Both the position numbers and the translations under genes were made by a program. This document shows, piece after piece, positions 15,774 to 24,550 of a stretch of DNA of 64,000 bases. Positions within the stretch are counted from its first letter, which is position 1. Every line of letters starts with the position of its first letter. The stretch comes from Prado023 sp963753075 (GTDB lineage Bacteria > Actinomycetota > Actinomycetes > S36-B12 > CAIYMF01), in NCBI GenBank assembly GCA_963753075.1, contig CAVWAR010000017.1, forward strand, positions 1 through 64,000, in the 5' to 3' direction. The notes under the pieces were generated by a model that did not search any database, had not been told where the DNA came from, and was given only the letters and a program-made list of their open reading frames with translations.

Positions 15774-16883
15774 CTACGTCGAGAGTTGCCCGGCCGGGGT
15801 GGTTCGCACCAGTCGATACTCGTCTGCGCCGGCGGTGGCCCTGCTGAACCAGTTGACTAGGTGAGCCTGCCCGCTGCGGCCGCCCCAGCGGTGGTAGCGG
15901 ATCAGCGGGTTGGCGAATCCCGCTTCGTGCAACGCGTCGGCGAGTTGCTCCTCGGTCCAGCACCAGGCCTGGGCCGCGTACTTATGCCGTGCCTGCTCGT
16001 CGGGGAACCGCGAGCCCATGGAGAACACCGCCCGACCGTCGGGGCGCAGCACGCGGCGCATCTCACACAGGACTCGCTCAGGCTCTGGCATCAGGTCCAA
16101 GCTGCCCAAACAGGTCACCGCGCTGAACCGGCCGTCCGGCCAGGGCAGGTACGTGGCATCGCCGAGGACGATCTCAGCAGTGCCGTCGGCGATCTGGGTC
16201 GCCAGGCGCTTGCGCGCCGATGTGACGGCGACGTCGGAGACGTCAACCCCGGCAGCGAACCGCACCCGTGGCGCGCAGGTGGCTAGGAACGACCCGGAAC
16301 CGCAAGCCACGTCCAGCAGGTCATCGTCGGGCTGCAGCCGCAGCGCGGCAACCGCGGCCGGGTACATCGGGCCGTGGAAGAACGGCATCAACCACACCCC
16401 CACCCGGCCGCTGAGGCCCTGCGGAACGTCCCCGGAGAGATCGGGTCGGGGCTGCGCCGGTGGCTCCAGCTTGGCCCTGAGCAGTGCCAGCACCCGCTGG
16501 TCGTCGCGGGCATAGCTGTCGGCCAGCACCCGGCCCAGCACCGGCACCCCCCACAGCCGACCCGGGTGATGCTCGATCGTGACCCGGGTCCCCCCATCCT
16601 CATCCTCGAACCAGTAGTCGAAGGACCCCTCGATCGGGATCGAAGTCTCGTCGCGGATGTGACGGTTTGCCTCGACCTGGGTGAAGCGACCGCTGCCGCG
16701 GATCGGCAGCCCTGCCACCCGGGTCTGGAACCGGTAGGTAGTGCCGACCCCGTCCGGGGTGATCACCTCCGGCACGAACTGCACGCCGGGCATCAACTCG
16801 GTGAAACTGGCCGGATCCTTCATCACCTGGAACACCGACTGGACCGGCGCGTCGATGAGCGCGCTGCACGTTCGGCCCGACAT
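15774..16883 (-). CDS. SRPBCC-domain / class I methyltransferase fusion
   Basis: A 369-residue two-domain protein. Residues 1 to about 140 form an SRPBCC (START-like) ligand-binding domain: CSALIDAPVQSVFQVMKDPA, GSFDYWFEDEDGGTRVTIEH. Residues about 175-340 form a Rossmann methyltransferase with motif I LLDVACGSGSFLA, VDVSDVAVTSARKRL, GDATYLPWPDGRFSAVTC and the post-motif LRPDGRAVFSMGSRF. The start ATG at 16883 follows a gap of 34 bases from the upstream gene, which encodes a second methyltransferase of the same subgroup, so the two are probably co-transcribed. The lipid-like or aromatic substrate implied by the SRPBCC domain is unknown. Confidence 0.82.
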   Translation of the reverse strand: MSGRTCSALIDAPVQSVFQVMKDPASFTELMPGVQFVPEVITPDGVGTTYRFQTRVAGLPIRGSGRFTQVEANRHIRDETSIPIEGSFDYWFEDEDGGTRVTIEHHPGRLWGVPVLGRVLADSYARDDQRVLALLRAKLEPPAQPRPDLSGDVPQGLSGRVGVWLMPFFHGPMYPAAVAALRLQPDDDLLDVACGSGSFLATCAPRVRFAAGVDVSDVAVTSARKRLATQIADGTAEIVLGDATYLPWPDGRFSAVTCLGSLDLMPEPERVLCEMRRVLRPDGRAVFSMGSRFPDEQARHKYAAQAWCWTEEQLADALHEAGFANPLIRYHRWGGRSGQAHLVNWFSRATAGADEYRLVRTTPAGQLST

Positions 16884-16917
16884 CGCCAGACACCTCCTCC
16901 CGCCCCGGGTCTCGCCG

Positions 16918-17661
16918 CTACTGGCCCGGTTGGGTCGGCTTGGTGGCGTGCACGATCCGCAGGTCCTGCCCCAAAGCCCCCGTGACCCGGTCGACCGCCC
17001 TGAGCACTCGGCTCTCCCCAGCCGAGGAGGCATACTCGATCGACAGGTCGATGAAGCCAGCCCGCTCGACCATGCGCCGGACGTCGGCTTCGGACCAGAC
17101 CCAGATCTCCCCCAGTATCCGGTGGGTTGTCGTCCCGTCGGGCACACGCTCCCCAACGTTCAGCACCGCCCGGCCGCCGGGCCGCAGCACCCGGAACATC
17201 TCCGCCAGGACCTTCTCCGGGTCCGGAAATGCCTCGAACGAGCCCATGCAGGTCACCACCGTGAACGAGTCGTCTGGCCACGGAAGCTGGCCCGCATCCC
17301 CCTGGACGATCTCCGCAGTCCCCGCCGCGATTCGCGACGCCAGACGTTCACGGGCCAACTCGACCTGCAGATCGGACAGGTCCAGACCGGCCACCCGCCG
17401 CGCCTGCCCCGCCTGCTGGGCCAGGAACACCCCCGAACCACAGGCCACCTCCAGCAGCTCGTCATCGGCACGCAATTGCACCGCAGGCGCCATCACCTGG
17501 TAGACCGCCGCATGCAGCCGCGGCATCACCCAGCGCGTAGAAACCCGGCCCAGCGGTCCCCGCGGCACCCCAGCCCAGTCCCGAGCCAAACCCGTCAGAA
17601 CCCGCTCCGTCGCTTCCTTCGGCACCGACAGCACCGACCTCACCTGTCCCACCGCAGACAT
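16918..17661 (-). CDS. class I SAM-dependent methyltransferase
   Basis: A 247-residue methyltransferase. Motif I is LLEVACGSGVFLAQQ, followed by LDLSDLQVELARERLASRI, GDAGQLPWPDDSFTVVTC and LRPGGRAVLNVGERVPDG. The N-terminal VMPRLHAAVYQVMAPA parallels LMPFFHGPMYPAAVA of the neighbouring fusion protein, so the two are paralogues. The ATG at 17661 follows GGAGGGAGG closely. The frame is open much farther upstream, but that part is not protein-like. It is the first gene of a two-gene minus-strand operon. Confidence 0.85.
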   Translation of the reverse strand: MSAVGQVRSVLSVPKEATERVLTGLARDWAGVPRGPLGRVSTRWVMPRLHAAVYQVMAPAVQLRADDELLEVACGSGVFLAQQAGQARRVAGLDLSDLQVELARERLASRIAAGTAEIVQGDAGQLPWPDDSFTVVTCMGSFEAFPDPEKVLAEMFRVLRPGGRAVLNVGERVPDGTTTHRILGEIWVWSEADVRRMVERAGFIDLSIEYASSAGESRVLRAVDRVTGALGQDLRIVHATKPTQPGQ

Positions 17662-17802
17662 GACCAGCACCTCCCTCCATTCGAGCGTGGCACCCTTCCG
17701 GGCGCGTTGGAAGGGCAAAACGACCCCAGCAAAGACGCCCGAAGCGCCCCAAGCCCGATGTCTGGCCAGCGCGAAGGCAAGTGCATCCAAGACCACCCAC
17801 GC

Positions 17803-17833
17803 GGTGCGTCCACTGGCGGCGCAATGACGCACC
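17803..17833 (+). repeat. dispersed hairpin repeat, palindromic copy
   Basis: GGTGCGT (17803-17809) pairs perfectly with ACGCACC (17827-17833) around CCACTGGCGGCGCAATG. It lies in the divergent region between a methyltransferase operon and the FAD monooxygenase. Confidence 0.75.
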
Positions 17834-17985
17834 TGGCCGCGTGGTGTGGTTGGCCATGCAACTGGAGTCGCTCGGTGGGTCGAGTTGGCTGAGCTGACCG
17901 TGGTGCACTTCGGCAAGGGATTCGAGTTCATCGCTAGGATCACCGGACTGCCCCAGTTGTGCCAACCACGTCCGAGGGGACGCCT

Positions 17986-19173
17986 GTGTCGAGGATCGCG
18001 ATCGTCGGTGGCGGGCCGGGAGGCCTGACCGCCGCTATCTGCCTGGCGCGTCGCGGGCTGCCTAGCACGGTGTTCGAGCGGGAGTCCCACCCCAGCCGCG
18101 CGCAGCGCTTCAACCCGGATCGCTCGTACCCGATCGACATCACCGGCCATGGTCTGCGCGCCGTCCGGCATATCGGTGCCGTGAACCAGTTCGACGCTCA
18201 CATGACCGGGTTTCGTGGCATCCGGTACCGGGGGCGCACGGTGGATCCGTGGAAGGAACCGGGGTGGATCGGCTCCCGTGGCGACATCACCCGGACGTTG
18301 ATGTCCGTGGCCGAGCAGCGGCACCTCGATTTGATCGACTTCGTGTTCGACGCGGCTGTTCACGACCTCGACCTGAGCACCGGGGAGGTAGCCGGCCGGC
18401 GCTTCGACCTCATCATCGGGGCCGACGGTTCGGGGTCGAGGGTCCGCGCGGCGATGCAGGATCAAGTGGCGGGATTCTCCGTCGCGACCTCCTCGATCCC
18501 GAACTTCGGCCTGATCTTGGAACTCGACCACGTGGCGGACCGGCTCGACAAGCACTTCCTGAACGCGCTGGCGCTCAGCCCGTTCACGATGTCTGGAGTC
18601 GTCGGCGACGACAGCCAGCCCGAGGGCGTGCGCTGGCTGGCCGTGATCGGAACCAACAAACCGCTGGCCTTCACCTCACCGCAGCAAGCCTCGGCGTGGC
18701 TACGCCGTCACCTGCCAAAGGCCGCCGATCTCGCCGGGCCGCGGGCGGTCGCTGATATGTCTGGTCGCAAAGCGGTCCCGCTGGGGCGACGGGTGACCTG
18801 CTCCAGCCTGCACGGCGGGCGCGCGGTCCTCCTGGGCGACGCTGCGGTGACATTCCCACCGATCGGCCAGGGCGGCAACGCCTCGATGGAGTCGGCCATG
18901 GTGCTCGACCAGTGCCTTGCCGCTGGCCCGATGGACACCGTAGGGCCCAGATTCAATGCGGCGTGGAAGCCCCAGGCCGATGCCCTCGCGTGGCTGGGCT
19001 GGCAGGTCCGCTACCAGAACCCCCTGACCTCCCTGCGCCTGGCCGTGGCGGCCCTCACCGGCCACAACCTCGCCACCCAGACCAAGATCTCGACGCGTTC
19101 CTACGCCGACGTAACCCGCAGCGCCCGCCGGCTCGGACCGCTGTGGGCCCCGGGGTCCGCACCCGCCACGTGA
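17986..19173 (+). CDS. FAD-dependent monooxygenase (kynurenine-3-monooxygenase-like)
   Basis: A 395-residue group A flavin monooxygenase. RIAIVGGGPGGLTAAICLAR is the N-terminal FAD dinucleotide fold, FDLIIGADGSGSRVR the middle DG motif, and AVLLGDAAVTFPPIGQGG the GD motif, followed by NASMESAMVLDQCL. The RSYPIDITGHGLRAVR segment resembles kynurenine 3-monooxygenases. I start at the GTG at 17986, with GAGGGG upstream; an in-frame GTG at 17959 is possible. The true aromatic substrate is unknown. No pathway partners are adjacent. Confidence 0.82.
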   Translation: MSRIAIVGGGPGGLTAAICLARRGLPSTVFERESHPSRAQRFNPDRSYPIDITGHGLRAVRHIGAVNQFDAHMTGFRGIRYRGRTVDPWKEPGWIGSRGDITRTLMSVAEQRHLDLIDFVFDAAVHDLDLSTGEVAGRRFDLIIGADGSGSRVRAAMQDQVAGFSVATSSIPNFGLILELDHVADRLDKHFLNALALSPFTMSGVVGDDSQPEGVRWLAVIGTNKPLAFTSPQQASAWLRRHLPKAADLAGPRAVADMSGRKAVPLGRRVTCSSLHGGRAVLLGDAAVTFPPIGQGGNASMESAMVLDQCLAAGPMDTVGPRFNAAWKPQADALAWLGWQVRYQNPLTSLRLAVAALTGHNLATQTKISTRSYADVTRSARRLGPLWAPGSAPAT

Positions 19174-19227
19174 TGTCGCGGCCCGTGCGCTGTCATCCCT
19201 GGGTCGCCCGGCATACCGGCGAACAAC

Positions 19228-19370
19228 TCAGCCGAGCCCGATCAGCGCGACCGCACCGAGGACGATCACCAGGTTGAGCACCAGGGCTGCGACCGCCGGC
19301 CAGTTCACACCGAGCAGCCGGGCGCGCACCGCCAGCCAGGCCAGAGCCGCCCGACCATCAGCCCCAGTCC
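19228..19370 (-). pseudogene. C-terminal remnant of a membrane protein
   Basis: Reading the minus strand from about 19370 to the stop at 19228 gives RAALAWLAVRARLLGVNW, then a hydrophobic helix PAVAALVLNLVIVLGAVALI and the stop. No start codon or N-terminal part is present, so I take it as a truncated gene end. The family is not recognisable. Confidence 0.35.
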
Positions 19371-19582
19371 CTGCAAGTTCAAGGCGCTGGGCGGGTCGCC
19401 TCGGTGCTGGCCGACGCCGGGGACGCCACTTCTACCCACGAGGCTGCAGAGGCAGCCGCCGCAATCCCCTATACGAGCCGCTTCCTTCTGGGCGGCAACG
19501 ACGCACTCGCCCGACGGCGCGGGAGACCGGCCGTGGCTCGGTCAGCGCCGACACCTGCGGTCGTGATCGCGTTCCAAACAGC

Positions 19583-19609
19583 GCGCGTTTCGCGGCGGTG
19601 TGGGGCACA
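19583..19609 (+). repeat. dispersed repeat, degenerate copy
   Basis: GCGCGTTTCGCGGCGGTGTG then GGGCAC resembles the 11701 copy (GGCGGCGATGTGGGGCA). It ends 16 bases from the stop of the glyoxalase remnant. Weak match. Confidence 0.35.
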
Positions 19610-19624
19610 CCGCAAGAAGCACGC

Positions 19625-19935
19625 CTAGGACTGGAGGGAGAGGTTGTTGCCGTCGGGGTCGTGGAACCAGGCGACCCGAGCGCCATCGGGTGCGGTCCAG
19701 ATACCACGCTCGTCCTGGCTCATGCCGTCGTAGCGATTGAAGTCGACACCTGCAGCGGCGAGGCGGTCGATCTCATCCTCGAGCTCCTCGAGGACCCAAC
19801 CGAGAACCGTGTAGGGCGCGGCGCGCACCTCCTCCACAGCCGTGATGCGAATCTGGCCTGCGGGAGTGTCGTGGACGAGGGCAAACGGCCGCGCGTCGGT
19901 GAGGTCGAGTCCGAGGACGCCCCCGTGTGACGCGT
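19625..19935 (-). pseudogene. truncated glyoxalase/VOC-family protein
   Basis: The C-terminal part of a glyoxalase/bleomycin-resistance (VOC) domain: VLEELEDEIDRLAAAGVDF, GIWTAPDGARVAWFHDPDGN and NLSLQS. The first beta-alpha-beta half that opens every VOC protein is missing. The nominal open frame begins at 19975, inside the end of the next gene, so this is a 5'-deleted remnant. Loss of the metal ligands of the first half should abolish activity. Confidence 0.6.
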
Positions 19936-19941
19936 CAGAAC

Positions 19942-20703
19942 CTAGTTCCACTTGAACGTGAAGTTGGCGCGCCATGTCGCGACGAGTTCAGGATCGCCTG
20001 TCACGGTGATCGGCGGGTTTCCGCGGTTCCAGACGGATAGATAGAGATCTGATGCACAGCCAGTGAGCGTGACATCTGCGGAACCGTCGCCGCGTCGGGC
20101 GCTGATGCTGTCGGGTCCCATCGTCACACGCCACATGTCATTGGTGTCGGTCGTGCGCACGACCATTGACTTCGCCTCGGCCGACGGGATCCCCCAGCGT
20201 GGGGCGAACAGCATCAGGATCTCGTCGATGCCGTCTGCGGCCACCGCTGGGTCGTACCCGGCGTAGGCGCTGCGAGGGCTTTCCGCGTCGGATCGGTGGA
20301 TCGACGTTTCGTGGGCTTGGCGGCGGGCCCACATGGCAATCGGTGTCGGTGCTGGCAGGAAGGTCAGACACTCACGGTCGGCGGGTGCAGCGTTGAGCTC
20401 AGCGACGAGGTTGGCGTTCGTCTCAACATACCAATCGATGAGCTCGTCATCAGCGGGCCAGAACACGGCGAGGTCGGGCCAGTACTCCTTGAGCTCCGCT
20501 GGACCGTGGTCGCGCCATTGCGTTGCACGGTTCGCCACATGAGCTGCCGCCCATAGGTGGACACTGCTCAGGTGTCGCACCAGCTCGCGCACGTCCCACC
20601 CGGGACAGCTGGGGACCTGCGAGTCCAGTCCTGAGAGTTGCGCGGCCTCGGCGAAGAGCCTGCCTTCGCTCTCGATGACGGCGATGTGTTCGGCGACATC
20701 CAC
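19942..20703 (-). CDS. maleylpyruvate-isomerase-family (mycothiol-type DinB-like) protein
   Basis: A 253-residue protein of the actinobacterial maleylpyruvate isomerase N-terminal/MDMPI family. The N-terminal helical bundle reads IAVIESEGRLFAEAAQ and CPGWDVRELVRHLSSVHLWA, where the His is a likely metal ligand. RRQAHETSIHRSDAES supplies further His ligands, and a C-terminal domain ends with GCASDLYLSVWNRGN. Such enzymes use mycothiol for thiol transfer or detoxification. I choose the GTG at 20703 because AGAGGGGG lies just upstream; an ATG at 20724 is an alternative. Confidence 0.82.
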   Translation of the reverse strand: MDVAEHIAVIESEGRLFAEAAQLSGLDSQVPSCPGWDVRELVRHLSSVHLWAAAHVANRATQWRDHGPAELKEYWPDLAVFWPADDELIDWYVETNANLVAELNAAPADRECLTFLPAPTPIAMWARRQAHETSIHRSDAESPRSAYAGYDPAVAADGIDEILMLFAPRWGIPSAEAKSMVVRTTDTNDMWRVTMGPDSISARRGDGSADVTLTGCASDLYLSVWNRGNPPITVTGDPELVATWRANFTFKWN

Positions 20704-20903
20704 CGTTGGCCCCCTCTGGGTCATTCGCAGCGGCGGTCCGGTCCGGCGCTGGTGGATCCGTAGCCTAGCCGGCAACGACTCGGACTACTCCTCGAGGAAT
20801 GTGGACAGCAGGCGCGTCGACGACGCCGCTGACCCAGCCGATGCAGGCGCACGCCGGCCGAGCTCTGGGCCCTTCACAACCTCGCGCCAGGTCTGCGGTC
20901 GGT

Positions 20904-21400
20904 CTAGGACCTCGTGCCCGCCAGGGCGCCCCAGCAGATCCGGGCCTCGGAGTCGTATCGAGGCCCGTAGACGCGCGACATGACCCAGAACAGGGGCCCC
21001 GGGACCTCGCCCTTGACGATCCTCGCGCGGTGGGGGTCGAGGTCGTCCAGGAGCCACATGAACAGCACCGCTCCGGCGGAGAGACTGATTCCCTCGCGGA
21101 AATGGTTCTTCTCCAGGTAGGCCCAGTCGTCGTCGTCCAGCGTCTCCAGAACAAGAGGCATGGCCACCTGCTCCTCGTGGTCCAGATGGGGCAGCGTCAC
21201 CTCCTGCATGTGGGTAACGGCCTCGGCCAGAGCGCGGCGACTGGCGTCCGAGCCGTCGCCGGCGAACTCCCCGGCCGCGGCACGCAGGCGGTCGGATGCT
21301 GCGGCTGCAGCACCTGCGCCAGGCGATCCAAGTCACGCCGCAACCCGTGATGGATGATGGTGTTCATGTGCTGATGTGCACTGTCAGGCGCCGTGCCCAT
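20904..21400 (-). pseudogene. hemerythrin-domain protein, frameshifted
   Basis: Two frames join to make a hemerythrin HHE-type protein. The N-terminal piece starts at the ATG at 21400 and gives HQHMNTIIHHGLRRDLDRLA. The rest continues in another frame through RALAEAVTHMQEVTLPHLDH, EEQVAMPLVLETLDDDDWAY to WGALAGTRS with the stop at 20904. The shift lies near 21330. The iron-ligand histidines occur in both pieces. It is either a real inactivating frameshift or a sequencing error in a GC-rich stretch. Confidence 0.6.
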
Positions 21401-21476
21401 GCCGCTGCCCCTTCCCCGATCCGGCGTCAGGCCCAGATCTGGACCTGACAATGCTGCCACGGTGGACGACGCCGAA

Positions 21477-21547
21477 CAAGAGGACGCCCCCCGGCTGCTG
21501 TGACACCAGCGAACCCAGCCACTCGCACGATGCGACCGCGTCCATAG
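21477..21547 (+). repeat. dispersed hairpin repeat, long form without loop (copy 3)
   Basis: 71 bases identical to 32-102. The identity stops at CCATAG, so this copy lacks the GGCGGCGA part and the closing arm. Confidence 0.9.
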
Positions 21548-21714
21548 CGAGCGGGCAGTCGAATGCCTGCAGGGTGGGGATCCGCCGGGGGGGACTTGGT
21601 CCCTTCCCCGTTGTCCGGAGCAGGTGGAGTGTTGGAGGCGCAGTATCGAGACGGGGCCCACGCCGCCCGGATGCCGTATCCGGCAACGGCGCTGGCACAG
21701 AGGGGATGAGTGCG

Positions 21715-22662
21715 ATGTCTGTGGTGTCAAGAGTCGTTGTGGCGTTGGCTCTGGTGGTGTCCGGGGCGCTCGGCGGCGGTGCCGCCGGAGCGGCACCGGG
21801 GAACTCGCCGGACCTGGTCCCGGGTCTGCCTGTGTACCTGGCGCTCGGCGACTCGATTGCGAATGGTCAGCAGTCAGCGGCTGTGGTTCCCGGCGAGTAC
21901 TGGGCGACAGTAGACGCGTGGCAGGCGAATGGGTACGTCGCCCAGTTCAGCGAGGATCTGGAGACGAGCCTCAACTGCCTGCCCGGCAAGGGCAGGGGCA
22001 CCCGACCGGGATGCCGCCAACTCCAGTTGCAGAACATGGCCCGGTCGGCGATTCCGCCCGAGGTTGAACCGCCCGATGGCAAGCCCGGCGTGACCACTCA
22101 GCTGCTCATTGACGAGCAGCTCCCGGCCGCGACGGCTCTGCTGGAGCGGCGCAATGGCGACAAGAACCGCCGCAACGACGTGCAGGTCGTCACGGTGACC
22201 GTGGGTGGCAACGATGCGTTCGGAACCATCCTGGGCGCGTGCCTCGGGGAGGACCAAAGTGGGTGCCTGGCCGCGATCGAGTCGGTCTTCACCACGTTCG
22301 GCGCGAACTACACCTACATCCTGAGCGAGTTGCGGGCGGCGGCAGGGCCGGAGACGCGCATCGTGACGATGACGTACTACAACCCGGTGCCCTTCTGCGA
22401 CATCGGCCAGGCCAACCCGGCGGCCGGCCCGTTCGTTGAGTGGGTGCTCGAGGGCGGCGAGCTGCCCGTGTGGGAATCGCTCGAGGATCGGCTACAACGA
22501 ACTTGATCGACGATGATCTCGGCGCAGTTCGGAGCCACACCGGCTGAGACCTTCGGGATGCTCGGCGAGGGTGACTTCGTCGGCGGGGCCGACTGCCTGC
22601 ACCCGAACCTGTCGGGTCACACCAAGATCGCCGCGGCCTTCCACGAGGCGTTCGTCGGCTGA
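21715..22662 (+). pseudogene. secreted SGNH/GDSL hydrolase interrupted by a stop
   Basis: The signal peptide SVVSRVVVALALVVSGALGG is followed by the GDS block VYLALGDSIANGQQ and the TVTVGGNDAFG block of an SGNH hydrolase. A TGA at 22504-22506 ends the frame after EDRLQRT. The same frame then resumes with MISAQFGATPAETFGMLGEG and DCLHPNLSGHTKIAAAFHEA up to 22662. The post-stop part holds the Asp-x-x-His of the catalytic triad, so the truncated product would be inactive. Just before the stop another frame reads GYNEL, suggesting two compensating indels. The start is placed at 21715 after AGAGGGG. Confidence 0.7.
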
Positions 22663-22813
22663 CGACCTGGACGCCCGGGGAGCTGCGGACTCGTTGACCC
22701 AACAGCTCCCTGGCGGAAGGGTGGTGAGGTCGGGATGGCCAGGGCTGATGTCTTTTCCGGAATCGGGAGACCACCAGATGATGGTCCCGCCCGATCGGTA
22801 CCCGAACCGATGA

Positions 22814-22842
22814 AGCGTCCACACGCGGCGAAAAGGGTCAGG
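22814..22842 (+). repeat. dispersed repeat, GGGTCAGGT subtype
   Basis: GCGTCCACACGCGGCGAAAA then GGGTCAGGT. It lies between the convergent SGNH hydrolase remnant and the serine hydrolase gene, about 90 bases 3' of the latter. Confidence 0.65.
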
Positions 22843-22933
22843 TGGCTTGTGGCTCCGGCTGGCCGTGAGGCGACTATGTATGTCGAAGTGCAGACGCGAC
22901 GGCCGCACGCTCGACCCAGGCCTGCGGCAAGCG

Positions 22934-24385
22934 CTACGTGGTCTCTGCCACCTGAACCGGTTCCCGCGCGCTCGCGGTGCCAGATCGTCCGGTGTAGGCC
23001 ACGACGAGCCTGAACGCCGCCCACAGCACGCCGGTGACCGCGGTCGCGAGGAGCACCAGGCCGAAGTCGGGCTGAAAGAGTCGTAGCGTGCTCAGCGGTG
23101 CGCCGAACAGGGTCGGGACGAGGTAGAGGATGAACCACGCTGCCACGGAGGTCGTGAGCAGCGGGAACCAGAGGCTGAACAGGCCGGCGATTCCGGACTT
23201 GGCGCGGATGGCTTCGCGGTGGCGCCACGCCCAGACCATGCTCAGCACGTAGACGATCGGGAGGAGCGTCAACCCGATGAACAGGGCCTTCTGAGCCCAC
23301 CGCGAGCCCTCGCCGGTGTAGTCGAGGCCGAGCGCCCTGGCGGTGATGCCTTCGCGAAGCTCGGTCGTCTCCCCGAAGCCGATTCCGCTGCCCCCGTTGA
23401 CCAGCACGACGACTGCCTCGTCCGCGGCCGGAGCCATCGTGGCCAGCGTCTCGATGCCGGGGACCGACCCGGAGTGCCAGACGGTGCCGTTGTCGGAGTC
23501 GATGAACCAGCCCAAGCCGTAGAAGGGCGACGCCGCGCTGGCCGGGCGCATCATCATCGCCTTCCCGTCGGCGCTGAGCACGTCGTCCTCGCCGTTCATC
23601 ATCATCCGCATGTAGCGCGCCACGTCATTGGCGCTGGCGATGATCCCGCCTTGCGGCGCCGTTGCCCGGTCGGTCGTGTTGTCAGGCAGCGGTCGCTTGG
23701 TGAAGAACCATGGCCGGTGCCCAGTCGCCATGGACTCGTAGACCTCGCCGTCGGCGACGAAGCTGTCGCTCATGCCGACCGGCTCGAGGATGTTGGCTGC
23801 GACGTAGGTCTGGTAGTCCTGCCCGCTGACCACCTCGATGAGACGACCGAGAACCTGGTAGTTGGTGTTCGAGTACTCCCACCGCTCGTCGGGTTCATAC
23901 GCGGGAGTCAGCTGTGCGACCTGGTCGACTCGTGCTTCGAGCGCGTCCTGTCCGCTGGTGGCGTCCGCGTGGGAGGCGTTGCCCTGCAGGGTGGAGAAGC
24001 CGCTCGTGTGGCTGAGCAGCTGCCGGATCGTGACGTCGCCGGCAGGCTGGCCTGCGAACTCGTCGAGGTATTGCGACACCTCGCCGTCCAGGTCGACCTC
24101 ACCGGCCTCGACCAGTTGCATGACGGCCAGCGCCGTGAAGCTCTTGGAGACCGAGCCGATCACGAAGGGTGTGTCGGGCGTGACGTCGTCGTCGGTGCCG
24201 CTCTTGACGACACCGCGGGCGCCGACCGGACCGATGTGGTCATCGGCCACGGTGGCATAGGCCAGGCCCGGCACGCCGGATGCGGGCATCTCGGCGTCGA
24301 TGAAGTTCTCGATCGACGTGTCAGCATCACTTGCGGGCAGGGCGACGCCGAGGCTGATGGTCAGAACAGCCAGGAGGTGCCACAT
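22934..24385 (-). CDS. class C beta-lactamase-like serine hydrolase with membrane tail
   Basis: A 483-residue protein. After an N-terminal export segment, the beta-lactamase/PBP4*-type domain has the S78-V-S-K81 active site (GSVSKSFTALAVMQ), the Y171-S-N173 motif (WEYSNTNYQVLG) and a downstream HSGSVPGIETL standing in for the KTG box. The last 110 residues contain three to four transmembrane helices, as in membrane-anchored PbpE-like hydrolases. It probably acts on peptidoglycan peptides or small esters outside the cell rather than on beta-lactam drugs. Single gene; the start ATG at 24385 lacks a strong ribosome site. Confidence 0.82.
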   Translation of the reverse strand: MWHLLAVLTISLGVALPASDADTSIENFIDAEMPASGVPGLAYATVADDHIGPVGARGVVKSGTDDDVTPDTPFVIGSVSKSFTALAVMQLVEAGEVDLDGEVSQYLDEFAGQPAGDVTIRQLLSHTSGFSTLQGNASHADATSGQDALEARVDQVAQLTPAYEPDERWEYSNTNYQVLGRLIEVVSGQDYQTYVAANILEPVGMSDSFVADGEVYESMATGHRPWFFTKRPLPDNTTDRATAPQGGIIASANDVARYMRMMMNGEDDVLSADGKAMMMRPASAASPFYGLGWFIDSDNGTVWHSGSVPGIETLATMAPAADEAVVVLVNGGSGIGFGETTELREGITARALGLDYTGEGSRWAQKALFIGLTLLPIVYVLSMVWAWRHREAIRAKSGIAGLFSLWFPLLTTSVAAWFILYLVPTLFGAPLSTLRLFQPDFGLVLLATAVTGVLWAAFRLVVAYTGRSGTASAREPVQVAETT

Positions 24386-24430
24386 CGGTCATGCTCACTT
24401 TCCGGTCATGGTGCAGGGTGGCAACTGTCG

Positions 24431-24550
24431 TCAGCCTTGCTCGTCGGGCGTGATCGAGATGACGATCTTGCCGGTGTGCTGCTGGGCGCCGAAGCGCCGG
24501 AACGCCTCGGCGGCATCGTAGACCGGGTACACGCTGTCGATCACGGGAGC
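24431..24550 (-). pseudogene. C-terminal scrap of a zinc-type alcohol dehydrogenase/quinone reductase
   Basis: Reads APVIDSVYPVYDAAEAFRRF then QHTGKIVISI, the usual C-terminal strand and helix of medium-chain NAD(P)H:quinone oxidoreductases. Nothing upstream belongs to that family, since the same frame continues into helicase-derived sequence. Confidence 0.6.
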
